From: Symbiodinium natans
Taxonomy: Eukaryota > Sar > Dinophyceae > Suessiales > Symbiodiniaceae
Assembly (NCBI GenBank): GCA_905221605.1
Contig: CAJNDS010002424.1
Coordinates: 1,132,709 to 1,196,708 of the forward strand
Reading direction: 5' to 3'
DNA length: 64,000 bases
Under the pieces are notes generated by a model, which worked only from the letters and a program-made list of their open reading frames with translations, searched no databases and was not told where the DNA came from. Below are positions 19,415-28,094 of this stretch, piece by piece; position 1 is the first letter of the stretch, and the number at the start of each line of letters is the position of its first letter. Position numbers and translations under genes: made by a program.

Positions 19415-19482
19415 AATCCTAAACCCTAAACCCTCACCCCGACGGGGCTAAACCCTAACCCTAAACCCTAAACCCTAAACCA
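19415..19482 (-). repeat. CCCTAAA array upstream of exon island
   Basis: CCCTAAA units with one short unique break (CACCCCGACGGGG). Ends ACCAG at the acceptor of the next island, so on the + strand it would be the 3' end of an intron. Confidence 0.9.
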
Positions 19483-19483
19483 G

Positions 19484-19554
19484 GATCGTTTGCCAACGCA
19501 ACGGCCTTGACCACATGGCTCTCCCAGTTCGACCTGCGGATGGACGGGGAGTTG
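19484..19554 (+). CDS. Exon-like island (FANATALTTWLSQFDLRMD)
   Basis: Acceptor ACCAG, + frame SFANATALTTWLSQFDLRMD then GELV, and a GT donor in GTTCAGGG at 19555. Both splice sites are embedded in telomere-type repeats: CCCTAAA to the left, TTCAGGG/TTTAGGG to the right. Internal exon, family unknown. Confidence 0.55.
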
Positions 19555-19850
19555 GTTCAGGGTTTAGGGTTTAGGGTTTAGGTTTAGGGTTTAGGGTTTA
19601 GGGTTTCTCGGGTTTATAGGGTTTTGTAGGGTTATAGGGTTTTGTAGGTTTGATAGGGTTTATAGGGTTTATTATTACAGGGTTTATAGGGTTTGTAGGT
19701 TTTATAAGGTTGTTCGGGTTTATAGGACCAGGGTTTAGGGTTTAGGGTTTAGGGTTTAGGGTTGAGGGCTTAGGGCTTAGGGTTCAGGGTTTAGGGTTGA
19801 GGGCTTAGGGCTTAGGGTTCAGGGTTTAGGGTTTAGGGCTTCTCAGGGTA
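19555..19850 (+). repeat. TTTAGGG array with TTATAGGG and TTGAGGGC variants
   Basis: Starts with clean units, changes into GGGTTTATAGGGTTT-type variants (19605-19730), then returns to TTTAGGG with a twice-repeated block (GTTGAGGGCTTAGGGCTTAG). Local duplication within the array is visible. Confidence 0.9.
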
Positions 19851-20108
19851 ACCTAGGAATCTGAAGGGTATTTAGATGATAGCATGGTTGGGGGTTCAGG
19901 CCTCAGGGTTTAGGGGTTTGTCAAGTTTAGGCATTTGGGGTTTCGGGGGTCTTAGAAGCGATCCTGTCCAGCCCCCTTCCACCCTAACAAGAGGGGACAG
20001 GGTGCCCACTGGGGTGGCTCAGGAGCTGAGGGCACAGGTTTCGGGGGTTAAGGGCAGCCTTCGTTTGGAAAAGGTGGCAACCAGAAGATTCTCAGGGACG
20101 TGGCCGTC

Positions 20109-20246
20109 CTAAACCCTAAACCCTAAACCCTAAACCCTAAACCCTAAACCCTAAACCCTAAACCCTTAACCCTTAACCCTTAACCCTTAACCCTTAACCC
20201 TTAACCCTAAACCCTAAACCCTAAACCCTAAACCCTAAACCCTTGC
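20109..20246 (-). repeat. CCCTAAA array with an inner CCCTTAA block
   Basis: Clean CCCTAAA units on both sides of about six CCCTTAA units (20164-20205). A block of one variant inside another is a mark of local tandem expansion rather than of telomerase synthesis from a single template. Confidence 0.95.
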
Positions 20247-20272
20247 CCTGAGACTTCGTCTCGCTTCGGCAG

Positions 20273-20336
20273 GAGAAGTGGGGCAAAGGAACCCTCAAGT
20301 CTGTAGATGCCTTGTTCCGAGAGATCGAGACGCCTG
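20273..20336 (+). CDS. Exon-like island (EKWGKGTLKSVDALFREIE)
   Basis: Acceptor TTCGGCAG at 20272, then EKWGKGTLKSVDALFREIET on the + strand, and donor G|GTTTAG at 20337, which is the first telomere unit of the following array. CCCTAAA array directly upstream. One of the cleanest cases of an exon whose GT donor is supplied by telomere-type repeat. Confidence 0.6.
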
Positions 20337-20399
20337 GTTTAGAGTTTAGGGTTTAGGGTTCAAAGACTTTCGCTTCAGGGATGGGGTTTAGGGACTTTG

Positions 20400-21060
20400 T
20401 GGTCCCCAAGGCACCCAGATCCCAAGCCCTAAGCGCGGTTGGGAAGTTGGGGGGGGGGGGGAGATCCCGGGCTCTACGTGGAAAAAAACCCAAGAAGCCC
20501 TGCAAACCTTCTGCAAACCCTCCGTACACCCTACAAGCTGCCTATAAAACCTCTGTAAACCCTTCATCTACCCTCTATGAACCCTATAAACCCTCTGTAA
20601 AACCTATAAACCCTATAAAATCCTAAACCCCCAAAAGCGGCTACTCTCCTTGGCACGAGCCTTCAGCCTACGACGGAAACAATAGCCTTGCTAAACCCCT
20701 AAACACATAAAGCCCCTAAACCCTAAAACCCCAAACCCCTAAAGCTATAAACCCATAAAACCCTAAACCCCATAGGCCCAAATCCTAGTACCCCTATACC
20801 CGGCTTCTTCACAGGCAAGTTGCCAGACTCCCTCAACACCTAGACCCCCACAAAGCCCCGACACCTGGACACCCGGCACCCTGCGGCCCCCATTGCAGGT
20901 TTCAGGTTTAGGGTTTAGGGTTTAGGGATAGGACCATCGAAGCCGGAGATCCTGAGCCTGACGCCCCACGAGACCCCAAGCCCCTTGAAACTTGCAGTTT
21001 GGGCACTTGAGGGTTTCGGGGGGATAGTGCTTAGGATCCCAGGGTTGGGTCCGAGGCCGT
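20400..21060. other. Diverged telomere-like DNA and unique sequence
   Basis: CTATAAACCCT and CTGTAAACCCT variants at 20510-20620, CCCTAAA runs at 20695-20790, and a short TTTAGGG run at 20900-20928. No convincing exon. Confidence 0.5.
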
Positions 21061-21166
21061 AGCATGTCGGTTTCAGGGTTGAGGGGTTCAGGGTTTAAAC
21101 CCTAAACCCCAAACCCCAAACCCCAAACCCTAAACCCTAAACCCTAAACCCTAAACCCTATCCCCT
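21060..21166. repeat. Head-to-head telomere junction GGGTTTAAACCC
   Basis: TTCAGGG-type units run directly into CCCTAAA units through GGGTTTAAACCC at about 21089-21100, forming a palindromic junction. This is the orientation expected if both arrays belonged to one intron without any sequence between them. Confidence 0.9.
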
Positions 21167-21183
21167 CATCTTTGAGCCTTCAG

Positions 21184-21236
21184 ACCTGGCAAGGAACGAG
21201 GACTCCCTGCTGGAGCTATGGGGCCGCCATGACGGG
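21184..21236 (+). CDS. Exon-like island with LELW motif, module copy 2, part 1
   Basis: After CTTCAG the + frame reads LARNEDSLLELWGRHDG, with a donor GGG|GTTCCC at 21237 (phase 0). Joining it to the island at 21993 gives ELW...DG, six residues, VTHVL, the same spacing as in the single exon at 7906. The bases CTGGAGCTATGG are identical in both. The exon may extend left to 21177. Confidence 0.5.
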
Positions 21237-21289
21237 GTTCCCATGTCTCCTGGCCTTCGGCTTTGCATTCCTCGAGCCTTCTGAGTTGT

Positions 21290-21435
21290 TTATTATTGTG
21301 ATGATGGTGATGATGCTGATGATGATGATGGTGATGATGATGATGATTTTTTCTGTTATTACTATATTAATTTTCAACATGATGGTTCTTATTCTTGCGA
21401 TTATGAGTATGATTATGATTCATAGAGGGGCCGTT
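21290..21435. repeat. GAT/ATG trinucleotide microsatellite
   Basis: ATGATGATG-type repeats decaying into AT-rich sequence. The 102-codon frame across it gives a Met-rich peptide and is not called. Confidence 0.85.
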
Positions 21436-21749
21436 ATTATGATTCGTATTTTTTCGAAGGACACTTCTTCTTATTTTTAGAAGGACCATTCTCATCACTA
21501 TTCTTATTACTATTACGTTTGATAACACTTATCATGCTTATGATAACAGTATTTTATGATGGTGGTTACGATGATAATAACGGATGTTTGGCAATAGTGT
21601 TTTTCTATTGTCGCTTGTACTGTTGTGACAGAACTTGGTACTGTTGTTTGTTGCTGTAAAAGACGGGTCTGATAGTAGTTTTACGTCGTTGTGAGGGTAC
21701 CCAAAAGACAGTAATTTTGAGGCGTGGGGTTCAGGGTCAGAGGCTTAAG

Positions 21750-21845
21750 CCCAGAGAGCTGCAACTCCTTAAGTTTGTGGAGATTTCCACGGGCGGTGCA
21801 GATCGCCACTTTGACGATCCAAACCCAAAGCCAGGACCCGCCTAG
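21750..21845 (+). CDS. Possible terminal exon (ELQLLKFVEISTGGADRHF)
   Basis: The + frame reads LKPRELQLLKFVEISTGGAD then RHFDDPNPKPGPA and ends at TAG. Codon structure looks genuine. It lies between the two halves of the LELW/THVL pair, so it is either a skipped or alternative exon or belongs to something else. Its flanking repeats have the less usual orientation. Confidence 0.35.
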   Translation, partial: PRELQLLKFVEISTGGADRHFDDPNPKPGPA

Positions 21846-21992
21846 AAAAGCCCTCATGGCCTCGACGACCTCAACCCCAAAACCCTATGCTCTCAATCCC
21901 TAAACCCTAAACCTCATACACTTTCAATCCCTAAGCCCTAAACTCTCATATACTCTCAATCCCTAATCCCTCAACCCCTCAAACCACGAAAG

Positions 21993-22085
21993 CCCCTGAG
22001 GCTTATGCGCGTGACCCACGTGCTGCAGCTGCGCGTGACCTCCCCGGATCCGAGCCTGAAGGGCGCGCCCGGCAAGAGTTGCAGG
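21993..22085 (+). CDS. Exon-like island with THVL motif, module copy 2, part 2
   Basis: Acceptor GAAAG, + frame PLRLMRVTHVLQLRVTSPDP then SLKGAPGKSCR (31 codons, phase 0 at both ends), donor AGG|GTTAGGG. CCCTAAA-type repeat lies upstream and a TTTAGGG array downstream. Pairs with 21184-21236, as described there, and with the RRVTHTL island at 23745. Product unknown. Confidence 0.55.
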
Positions 22086-22380
22086 GTTAGGGTTTAATTA
22101 GGGTTTAGGGTTTAGGGTTTAGGGTTTAGGGTTTAGGGTTTAAGGTTGGGTTTTAGGGTTTAGGGTTTAGGGTTTAGGGTTCAGGGTTCAGGGTTCAGGG
22201 TTTAGGGTTTAGGGTTCAGGGTTCATGGTTTCGGGTGTTTAGGTTTTGGAGTCTAGGGTCTATAGGGTTTGGGGTATAGGTTTTAGGGTCTAGGTTTTAG
22301 GGTATAGGTTTTCGGGTCTAGGTTTTGGGGTCTACGGTCTAGGGCATAGGGTTTAGGGTAGCGAGAGCCTCAGTTTGTTT
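22086..22380 (+). repeat. TTTAGGG array grading into GGTCTAGG variants
   Basis: Clean units to about 22215 with TTCAGGG blocks, then diverged forms (TTTTAGGGTCTAGG, TTCGGGTCTAGG) to 22360. Begins at the donor of the preceding exon island. Confidence 0.85.
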
Positions 22381-22502
22381 GCGCGTTCCTTATGATTTTT
22401 GTTGTGAGGGTTGCAATGATAAGTTGTTTTCCTTGGAAAAGGTTTAGTGTGAAGGCCTTGTGTACAGGCTTGAGGGTTTAGTAGGTGCAGTTTATGGATG
22501 GA

Positions 22503-22800
22503 ACCCCAAACCCTAAACCCTAAACCCTACACCCTAAACCCTAAACCCCTAAACCCCTAAACCCCTAAACCCCTAAACCCCTAAACCCCTAAACCCCTAA
22601 ACCCTAACCCCGACATGGCCGTTCATCTCAAGAGGATGGCACATATCCACCATCCTAGGCCCCCTGCTCGGACCCTCTAAACCCTACCTTGAGGTTTCTG
22701 CTTAACCCTAAACCCTAAACCCTAAACCCTAAACCCTAAACCCTAAACCCTAAACCCTAAACCCTAAACCCTAAACCCTAAACCCTAAACCCTAGCCCTA
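22503..22800 (-). repeat. CCCTAAA arrays with an 8-bp CCCCTAAA block
   Basis: 22503-22604 holds nine or so CCCCTAAA octamers inside CCCTAAA. 22704-22796 is a pure run of about 13 CCCTAAA units. A small island (22605-22680) between them reads MAVHLKRMAHIHHP on the + strand but lacks splice-like ends. Confidence 0.9.
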
Positions 22801-23090
22801 AACTCTAAACTTTGGGGCTGCCTAACTTCCTGATTAGGTTTACCAAGGCCCTGAAGCTCTAGGGTTTGCCGGGACGTCAGGCTGAACTCCTGACAACTTG
22901 TTTCGGAGTCGGGAGTTTGGGGATTTTTGCAAGGTTTTGTTTGGGGTCGTAGGTTTATACGATAGTTATACTGTTTTCAGGGTTCATAGAGTTTAGAGGG
23001 TTTATATTGTTTATCGGGTTTGCATGGTTGGTATGGTTAGTCGTGTTTGTACGGCTTATAGGGGTTATAGGGTCTAGGATTGCGTTACAG

Positions 23091-23229
23091 TGGCCGGTTC
23101 CCTTGAACTTTGGGATGCTGCCATAGACAAAGCCCTAAACCCCAAACCGGGTTCGAAGCACGGCAAAGTTCGCGCCCAAGCCCTAAACCGCAAGGTCATA
23201 AAGTTTCCTGGAAAAAATCTGGAGCTTCG
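23091..23229 (+). CDS. Exon-like island with telomere-like codons (ALNPKP)
   Basis: Acceptor GCGTTACAG, then AGSLELWDAAIDKALNPKPG, SKHGKVRAQALNRKVIKF and PGKNLELR, with donor CG|GTATG at 23230. At 139 bp this is the longest clear island. The codons GCC CTA AAC CCC and GCC CTA AAC CGC lie inside the frame, so telomere-like sequence has become coding (ALNPKP, ALNR). Shares SLELW with the islands at 7906 and 21184. Confidence 0.6.
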
Positions 23230-23284
23230 GTATGCCCCTCCTAAACCCTAAACCCAAAACCCTAAACCCTAAACCCTAAACCAT

Positions 23285-23346
23285 CACATGGCAAGAAGGC
23301 AAGTTCCTCTTCTCCACGTGGGCGGCATCCGTGGCTGCAATACATG
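23285..23346 (+). CDS. Exon-like island (ITWQEGKFLFSTWAASVAA)
   Basis: Directly follows a CCCTAAA run (23240-23284). The + frame reads ITWQEGKFLFSTWAASVAAI, ending near a GTGAAAG donor-like site. No acceptor is obvious other than within the repeat. Function unknown. Confidence 0.4.
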
Positions 23347-23599
23347 TGAAAGTTGGAGTGTTTATGGGGGCTCGATGTGTTCCTTGTATTAAATATATAC
23401 CTTATATAGTCCCTATATACCTAAGCCCCTAAATAACCCCAAATAACCCCGAAGGTCCCTTATAAGGGTCCCTCCTTTACTCCCCTGATGGTAGAATTTG
23501 GGGCTCAGATCTGGTGTGTGTATGCTTGCGAGCTCAAAGGTTGTTAATAGGGGAGACCCAATTGCCCCATACTTGATTCTGCCAAGAAAGGCCCCAGCT

Positions 23600-23726
23600 C
23601 CACCTAGCCCTACACCCCTAAACCCTAGACCCTAAGCCCTGAGCCCTGAACCCGAAACCCTAAACCCTAAACCCGAAACCCTAAACCCTAAACCCTAAAC
23701 CCTAAACCCTAGCCCTAAACCCTAAA
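23600..23726 (-). repeat. CCCTAAA array with CCCGAAA variants
   Basis: Units of CCCTAAA and CCCGAAA with a diverged left edge. Directly upstream of the RRVTHTL island. Confidence 0.9.
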
Positions 23727-23744
23727 CTCCTCCGAGCATCCCAG

Positions 23745-23835
23745 GAGCTCCTGAATGGCAAGCGGCGCGTGACGCACACGCTGCCAGCGATGAAGCTGAC
23801 CCTGAACCTTGGCCTCCTTCTGGAGAGGGCGTCGG
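23745..23835 (+). CDS. Exon-like island with RRVTHTL motif
   Basis: Acceptor ATCCCAG, + frame ELLNGKRRVTHTLPAMKLTL then NLGLLLERAS, donor-like GTATTC at 23836. CCCTAAA array upstream, TTTGGGG/TTTAGGG array downstream. Resembles the MRVTHVL exon at 21993 and follows an SLELW exon (23091), as the earlier pair does. Confidence 0.55.
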
Positions 23836-23839
23836 GTAT

Positions 23840-24300
23840 TCAGGTTTGGGGTTTGGGGTTTGGGGTTTAGGGTTTAGGGTTTGAGGTTTAGGGTTTAGGG
23901 TCCTCTTTCTGCTTTGATTGTTCCGGCGGCATTTTGGGACCGAGATCTGGGGTTGCGAGAGGGTGTCGGGTATTCAGGTTTAGGATGTAGGGTTGAGGGT
24001 ATTCAGGCTTGGGGCAGCCTTGCAACCCCCCCAAAACCGAGTAGATTCGAAGCCGAAGCCCCAACCCTACGAACCCTACAAACCCCAAAACCCCAAACCC
24101 TAAAACTTCACTCCAACAGCCTCTAACCCCCCCCCCCTCCCACCCATTCCAAAATCCTGAAGGCTTTTCCCTCAGGCTGAAAAGCTCCTCCAGACCCCCC
24201 CCCCCCCACCCCCTTTAGGGTTTAGGGTTTAGGGTTTAGGGTTTAGGGTTTAGGGTTTAGGGTTTAGGGTTGATGGTTTAGGGTTTAGGGACTATAGGGT
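23840..24300 (+). repeat. TTTAGGG and TTTGGGG arrays
   Basis: TTTGGGG and TTTAGGG units at 23845-23905; a partly duplicated GGGTGTCGGGTATTCAGG segment (23830, 23965); poly-C tracts at 24127 and 24198; and a clean TTTAGGG array at 24213-24295. Confidence 0.85.
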
Positions 24301-24384
24301 TAAGTTGACGTGAAGAAGACACGAGGCAGGCAATGCGTGCCCTGTTCTGGACGGCTTGCACTACTTGTTGCCTCCTAAGCGAAA

Positions 24385-24460
24385 CCCTGAACCCTAAACC
24401 CTAGACACTAAACCCTAATCCCTAATCCCTAATCCCTAAACCCTAAACCCTAAACCCTAA
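24385..24460 (-). repeat. CCCTAAA/CCCTAAT array
   Basis: Mixed CCCTAAA and CCCTAAT units immediately upstream of the exon island at 24472. Confidence 0.9.
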
Positions 24461-24471
24461 GCCTTCAACAG

Positions 24472-24515
24472 GACCTCGACCCCTCAGCGCGAACAGGCCT
24501 CAAATTCCCTGTGCT
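24472..24515 (+). CDS. Short exon-like island (DLDPSARTGLKFPVL)
   Basis: Acceptor TTCAACAG, + frame DLDPSARTGLKFPV, donor GT in CTGTTTAGGG. Flanked by CCCTAAA on the left and TTTAGGG on the right. Internal exon; product unknown. Confidence 0.5.
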
Positions 24516-24709
24516 GTTTAGGGTTTGGGTTTGAGGCCCTAACACCCCGATCCATCCTAAGACCTTAACTCCTAGCTCTCTTCCAAACCCTAAGCCCTAT
24601 GTCCTAAACCTCAAGGGTTCATTCCCTAAACAGGGTGTACTTGGGCTTTTTTGGGGTGTTTCCCGTAAAGTTCACCACGCGGGCCCTTAAGCTTTATTGA
24701 CCCCATCAG

Positions 24710-24783
24710 GAAGGACATGCCCTACGACGAGGAGAAATTCCATGCATCAGCTGCTGCTTTGGTGACCAGCCTCCCATTCGAGG
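24710..24783 (+). CDS. Exon-like island (KDMPYDEEKFHASAAALV)
   Basis: Acceptor CCCATCAG, + frame KDMPYDEEKFHASAAALVTS then LPFE, donor GAG|GGTTAAG or a stop at the TAA. No telomere repeat directly next to it. Good codon structure; product unknown. Confidence 0.5.
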
Positions 24784-24878
24784 GTTAAGAATTTCGGGTC
24801 TCGGTTTTCTTTCGGGTTGCCTTGCCTTTCCCTCCTTCCCTCCACATATGAACATACCTACCTTGACTTTCAAATCAG

Positions 24879-24965
24879 GGTTAATAAGTTAAGCACCGCT
24901 GAGGTGACTGAGCAACTGAACCATGTCGTGGACATCCACTACCGGAGCCTCCGCCTGATGTTAGG
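24879..24965 (+). CDS. Exon-like island (STAEVTEQLNHVVDIHYRSL)
   Basis: Acceptor AAATCAG, + frame VNKLSTAEVTEQLNHVVDIH then YRSLRLML. The next island on the same strand after 24710; both look like helical cytosolic protein. The right limit is unclear (a GTTAGGG-like site near 24961). Confidence 0.5.
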
Positions 24966-25059
24966 GGGGGCCTTTGCTGTCAGAGCTTCGTTTCATCTTC
25001 CGACAGGGCGGGGAAACAGGTTCTATGCCCTAAACCCTGAACCCTAAACCCTAAACCCT

Positions 25060-26360
25060 AAACTGGGTTGTAGGGTTTTGGCTTCGGACTCTACTCCCAT
25101 CGGGGCATGCAAGGCTCCGTATCCTTAGCAGGTCACCGGCCTTTTTTTGGGAGCTTCAGGGCACGCGTGGGATTTAGGGCTTCAGGCTTCAGGGTTTAGG
25201 GCTTCAGGGCTTGTGCTAGTTTTAGGAAATCCTAAAGCTCTGAGTCCGCAAACCTAAAACCCTAAACCCTTTGATTAGTGGAATACAGGGAACGAGGGGC
25301 TTGGCCCTCGAAAGCAGCTGTTGGGTGTGGGTTTTTAGGGGACTTGTGCCTAGCACAGACCCCAAATAAAGCCCCTTCCTGAAGTAGGGCCGCTTTCCTG
25401 AGACATTGGTGAGTAATTATATGTGTACATATATATATACATATATATATATACAGATGTGTATATATACATACATGAAGATAGATGGGGCGTCTGTTTA
25501 TGCTGGCAATTATAGCCCTTCCGCGTAGAAACCTCGAGGAAAAGAAACAAAAAAGACACAGATGTGTAGTTCGAATACTCGGACTGTAAGATGCCCAAGA
25601 TACCCATTTGAATCAAGCAGTAGAGCCCCATAAAACCCTAAACCCTAAACCCTTATGGTAACATCCACGTGCCGAGGATCACTCCGAACACGCTGCCTGA
25701 CTGAAACTTGTGAGCGCCTGGCTGGGCGTGACGACGCTCAAGCTTTCTAGGGCCCTAGGCCGTAAACAAAAACAAGTTCGGCAGCCCAGTGATGCCCTTC
25801 ACTTTTTTTTTGGTTTTGGTTTCCCTTATAAAGTAGCAACCCAAAAGCTTATATGGTTGCCGGGCCCTGTTTGACTTGGCGTCTGGCTGGACTACTGTTC
25901 AATGGCAGGGCTTCCTAGTCATGAAAGCCTCAGTGTGCGACTTCCCTTTGGCTTCTGGATTTGGGAACCTTCAGTGGAGCTGCTCAGCAGAGATCTGTGA
26001 GACAGTCTACACCTCGAAATTCTTTGGAATGCTTTTGTACACTTAAAGCCCTACTGCACTATAAACCCTAGATCCTGCTAATGACTCTCATACCAGCCTT
26101 CTGAGTCTTACGAATTCGTAGTAGGGAATTCATTTTGGTACCTTAAGTTCCCCTGATAGACCTTTAGTGGATTGCGTCGGGTAGCTACTTTCCTACTAAG
26201 AACCCGCAAGGGGGCGAGTTGTCCCCCCTACCCCGAAAGCCCTCGAGTCCCGCGGAATCGCACCTTGGCCCCTCCCCAAACCCGACATTCTCAGCGCTGT
26301 CAACCCTATAGGCTGAAGCCCTACAAGCCCAAAAAGCCCTTAAAAGCCCTATAGCTCCTT
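25060..26360. other. Unique DNA, TA microsatellite and family C element
   Basis: Weak telomere-like runs at 25025-25065, 25170-25205 and 25630-25652. TATATACATATA microsatellite at 25425-25460. Family C element at 25781-25868. A frame at 25655-25745 could encode a Cys/Arg-rich exon but lacks clear ends. Confidence 0.5.
25781..25868. mobile_element. MITE-like element, family C, copy 3
   Basis: Starts GCAGCCCAGTGATGCCCTTC and ends GGTTGCCGGGCC. Shorter than the other copies (internal loss) but with the same core AAGTAGCAACCCAAAAG. Confidence 0.5.
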
Positions 26361-26406
26361 AAGCCCGAAACCCTAAATCCTAAACCCTATAAAACCCTAA
26401 AACCCG

Positions 26407-26520
26407 AACGTGACCTGGATCCCAAGGTCCTTGCGGGACTCGGAGCCCTCCGGCGTGCAGCTGCACGAGGTTCGTGCCTGCGGCCGCAACTCAAAAAGTC
26501 CTCGGCCAGAGCCGCCTTGG
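26407..26520 (+). CDS. Exon-like island between opposed repeats
   Basis: CCCTAAA-type repeat ends at 26405 and TTCAGGG-type starts at 26520. Two + frames are open: ERDLDPKVLAGLGALRRAAA with a donor at 26470, or VTWIPRSLRDSEPSGVQLHE running to the right edge. ERDLDP recalls DLDPSA of the 24472 island. The frame cannot be decided from the sequence alone. Confidence 0.4.
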
Positions 26521-26879
26521 GGTTCAGGGCTTCGGGTTTTAGGGCTTCTAGGCCTTATAGGGCTTAGAGGGTTTAAAATTGCAGGGTTTGGAGTATAGGG
26601 TTCAGGGAGCTCAAGAATCTTGGGCCCGAAGGTCCCTTTAAACGGGGTTGATGGTCAAGAACTGTCCCCCCTCCAACCGAGTGACTTGGGGGGTTCCGGG
26701 ATGACAATCGTGTTGGGGCTGGTTAGTCTATTTAGTGGCGATGCCCTCCCGGACCCAGATTTTTTGTGTTTCAGGTCTGCATATGGCAGTCTTTGGTGTT
26801 TTTTTTGGGCCAGAATGATCAAACCCTAAACCCTAAAGCCTAAACCCGAAAGCCTAAGTCCTCTTGAGATCCCCAAACC

Positions 26880-26950
26880 CTCAGCCGCATGGATTGCGCC
26901 CTCGCCGAGACTTCGTCGAGCAGCGCCATGATGTTGAAGAATCGCCCTCC
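26880..26950 (+). CDS. Possible exon (RRDFVEQRHDVEESPSYRP)
   Basis: After CCCTAAA-type repeat (26820-26880) the + frame reads QPHGLRPRRDFVEQRHDVEE then SPSYRPDP. A second frame begins MDCALAETSSSS and could be a start. Neither is recognised. Confidence 0.3.
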
Positions 26951-26972
26951 TACAGGCCCGATCCCTAAAGCC

Positions 26973-27094
26973 TACTTGGAGGTTCCTTCTACCCCCCCCC
27001 CAGATATAGTTGTACTTAAAACTTATAACTTATAACCTACTTAGAGAACCTAGGGGGCTGATAAGTGCGGTTAAAAATACCCATGAACCTTCGA
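26973..27094. mobile_element. MITE-like element, family D, copy 2
   Basis: Starts ACTTGGAGGTTCC and ends ATACCCATGAACCTTCGAG. The interior has TTGTACTTAAAACTTATAAC and AGGGGGCTGATAAGT, shared with 13668-13776 and the fragment near 8060-8125. Confidence 0.6.
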
Positions 27095-27118
27095 GTAATC
27101 CACGACTCCCTCTTCAGG

Positions 27119-27179
27119 AAATGGGGCTCGTGGAGGCCTTCACGAAATCCTTCTCATCATTTCTTGCAGCCAACACCTA
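27119..27179 (+). CDS. Likely terminal exon; stop codon in telomere repeat
   Basis: Acceptor TCTTCAG, + frame EMGLVEAFTKSFSSFLAANT followed by TAA. The stop is the TAA of a CCTAAACCC unit, the first unit of the array that follows (27176-27252). If real, this is the 3' end of the gene running through the 24-27 kb islands. Confidence 0.45.
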
Positions 27180-27351
27180 AACCCTATAGCCCTAAACCCT
27201 AAACAGTAAACCCTAAACCCTAAGCCTAAACCCTAAACCCTAAATCCTAAACGGTGGCCCCTTTATTCTTACACCTTGGATTTTGTCGGGGCACCATAGG
27301 CCTGGTGCCTGTAGAACGACGGGCGTGGGAGTTCGGGCTCAGGGCTACTAG

Positions 27352-27445
27352 CTAGGCCCTTGGGATAGTTGTTTTTGTTTTCCCTATTCGGTTTAAGAGG
27401 ATCATATTCAGGAATATTTTTCGGAGGGTTTAAGGGCCATCTAGA
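27352..27445. mobile_element. Short dispersed element, family G, copy 1
   Basis: GTTTAAGAGGATCATATTCA and GGAATATTTT...GGGCCATCTAG are matched at 47281-47373 (GTTTAAGAGTGTCATATTCA). Both are about 93 bp with CTAGG-like ends. Confidence 0.55.
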
Positions 27446-27464
27446 ACCCCAACCCAAAATGTGC

Positions 27465-27560
27465 GGGTTTCCGAAAGTAGGGGTACCCTTTGTTGGGGTT
27501 CCTTCTCATAGGACTATCGCATGTTGGGGTAGATAATGGGTAGCCCTACTTTCAGAAAAG
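27465..27560. mobile_element. MITE-like element, family B, copy 3
   Basis: GTTTCCGAAAGTAGGGGTAC on the left and TAGCCCTACTTTCAGAAA on the right form inverted ends of about 18 bp with mismatches. Confidence 0.55.
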
Positions 27561-27890
27561 TACAAAGCAATAGAATTGCGAGTTTCGTCCTTATAGACTT
27601 TAGTGAGACTGGACTCAGTTGACGGTGCAGCCGTTTTATTTTGGAAGGTTTGGTACTTTAAGCGGTTCCCATTTTTCGCAGGGCTTGCTACTTGCGGTAC
27701 ATAATAGCGGAACATAATGCATAGACCTGCCTACATGCTGTTAGAGATGAAGTCTGTTAGAGTAGAAACCATGAACTTCGTACTTCTGGACACGCTGGGA
27801 ACCCTAGGACTTAAATTCACCGTGCTTCCTTCTGGCCTTCCTAAACCTTAGGTCTTGACTTGCTGAGAGACCCGCTGCCGGTAGAGCTAG
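27560..27890. other. Unique DNA
   Basis: No repeats or recognised exon over about 330 bp. Confidence 0.4.
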
Positions 27891-28015
27891 AAAGTCAAGA
27901 AGACTTCTGCGCTGGATCATGCAGCAGCTTCTGGTTTCTGGCGATCCCCTTTCCATTTACGTGCCACCTAGGCGCCTCGCACGAGCCAATCCATTTGGGA
28001 GCCTTAAACCCGCAC
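27890..28015 (+). CDS. Possible exon (RLLRWIMQQLLVSGDPLSIY)
   Basis: Open + frame reading RLLRWIMQQLLVSGDPLSIY and VPPRRLARANPFG, bounded on the right by CCCTAAA-like text. Hydrophobic helix followed by a basic segment. No clean splice sites. Confidence 0.3.
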
Positions 28016-28094
28016 CCCTGAACCCCCTTAGTCCCGAACCCCAAAGCCCAAAACCCAGACCCTGTACAAAATCTGAACGGCAGAGTCGACGTAG

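Noticed and set aside
21172-21480. 102-codon membrane-like frame
   Set aside because: Its hydrophobic part is a GAT/ATG microsatellite (MMMVMMMM); the true coding signal at its left edge is in another frame.
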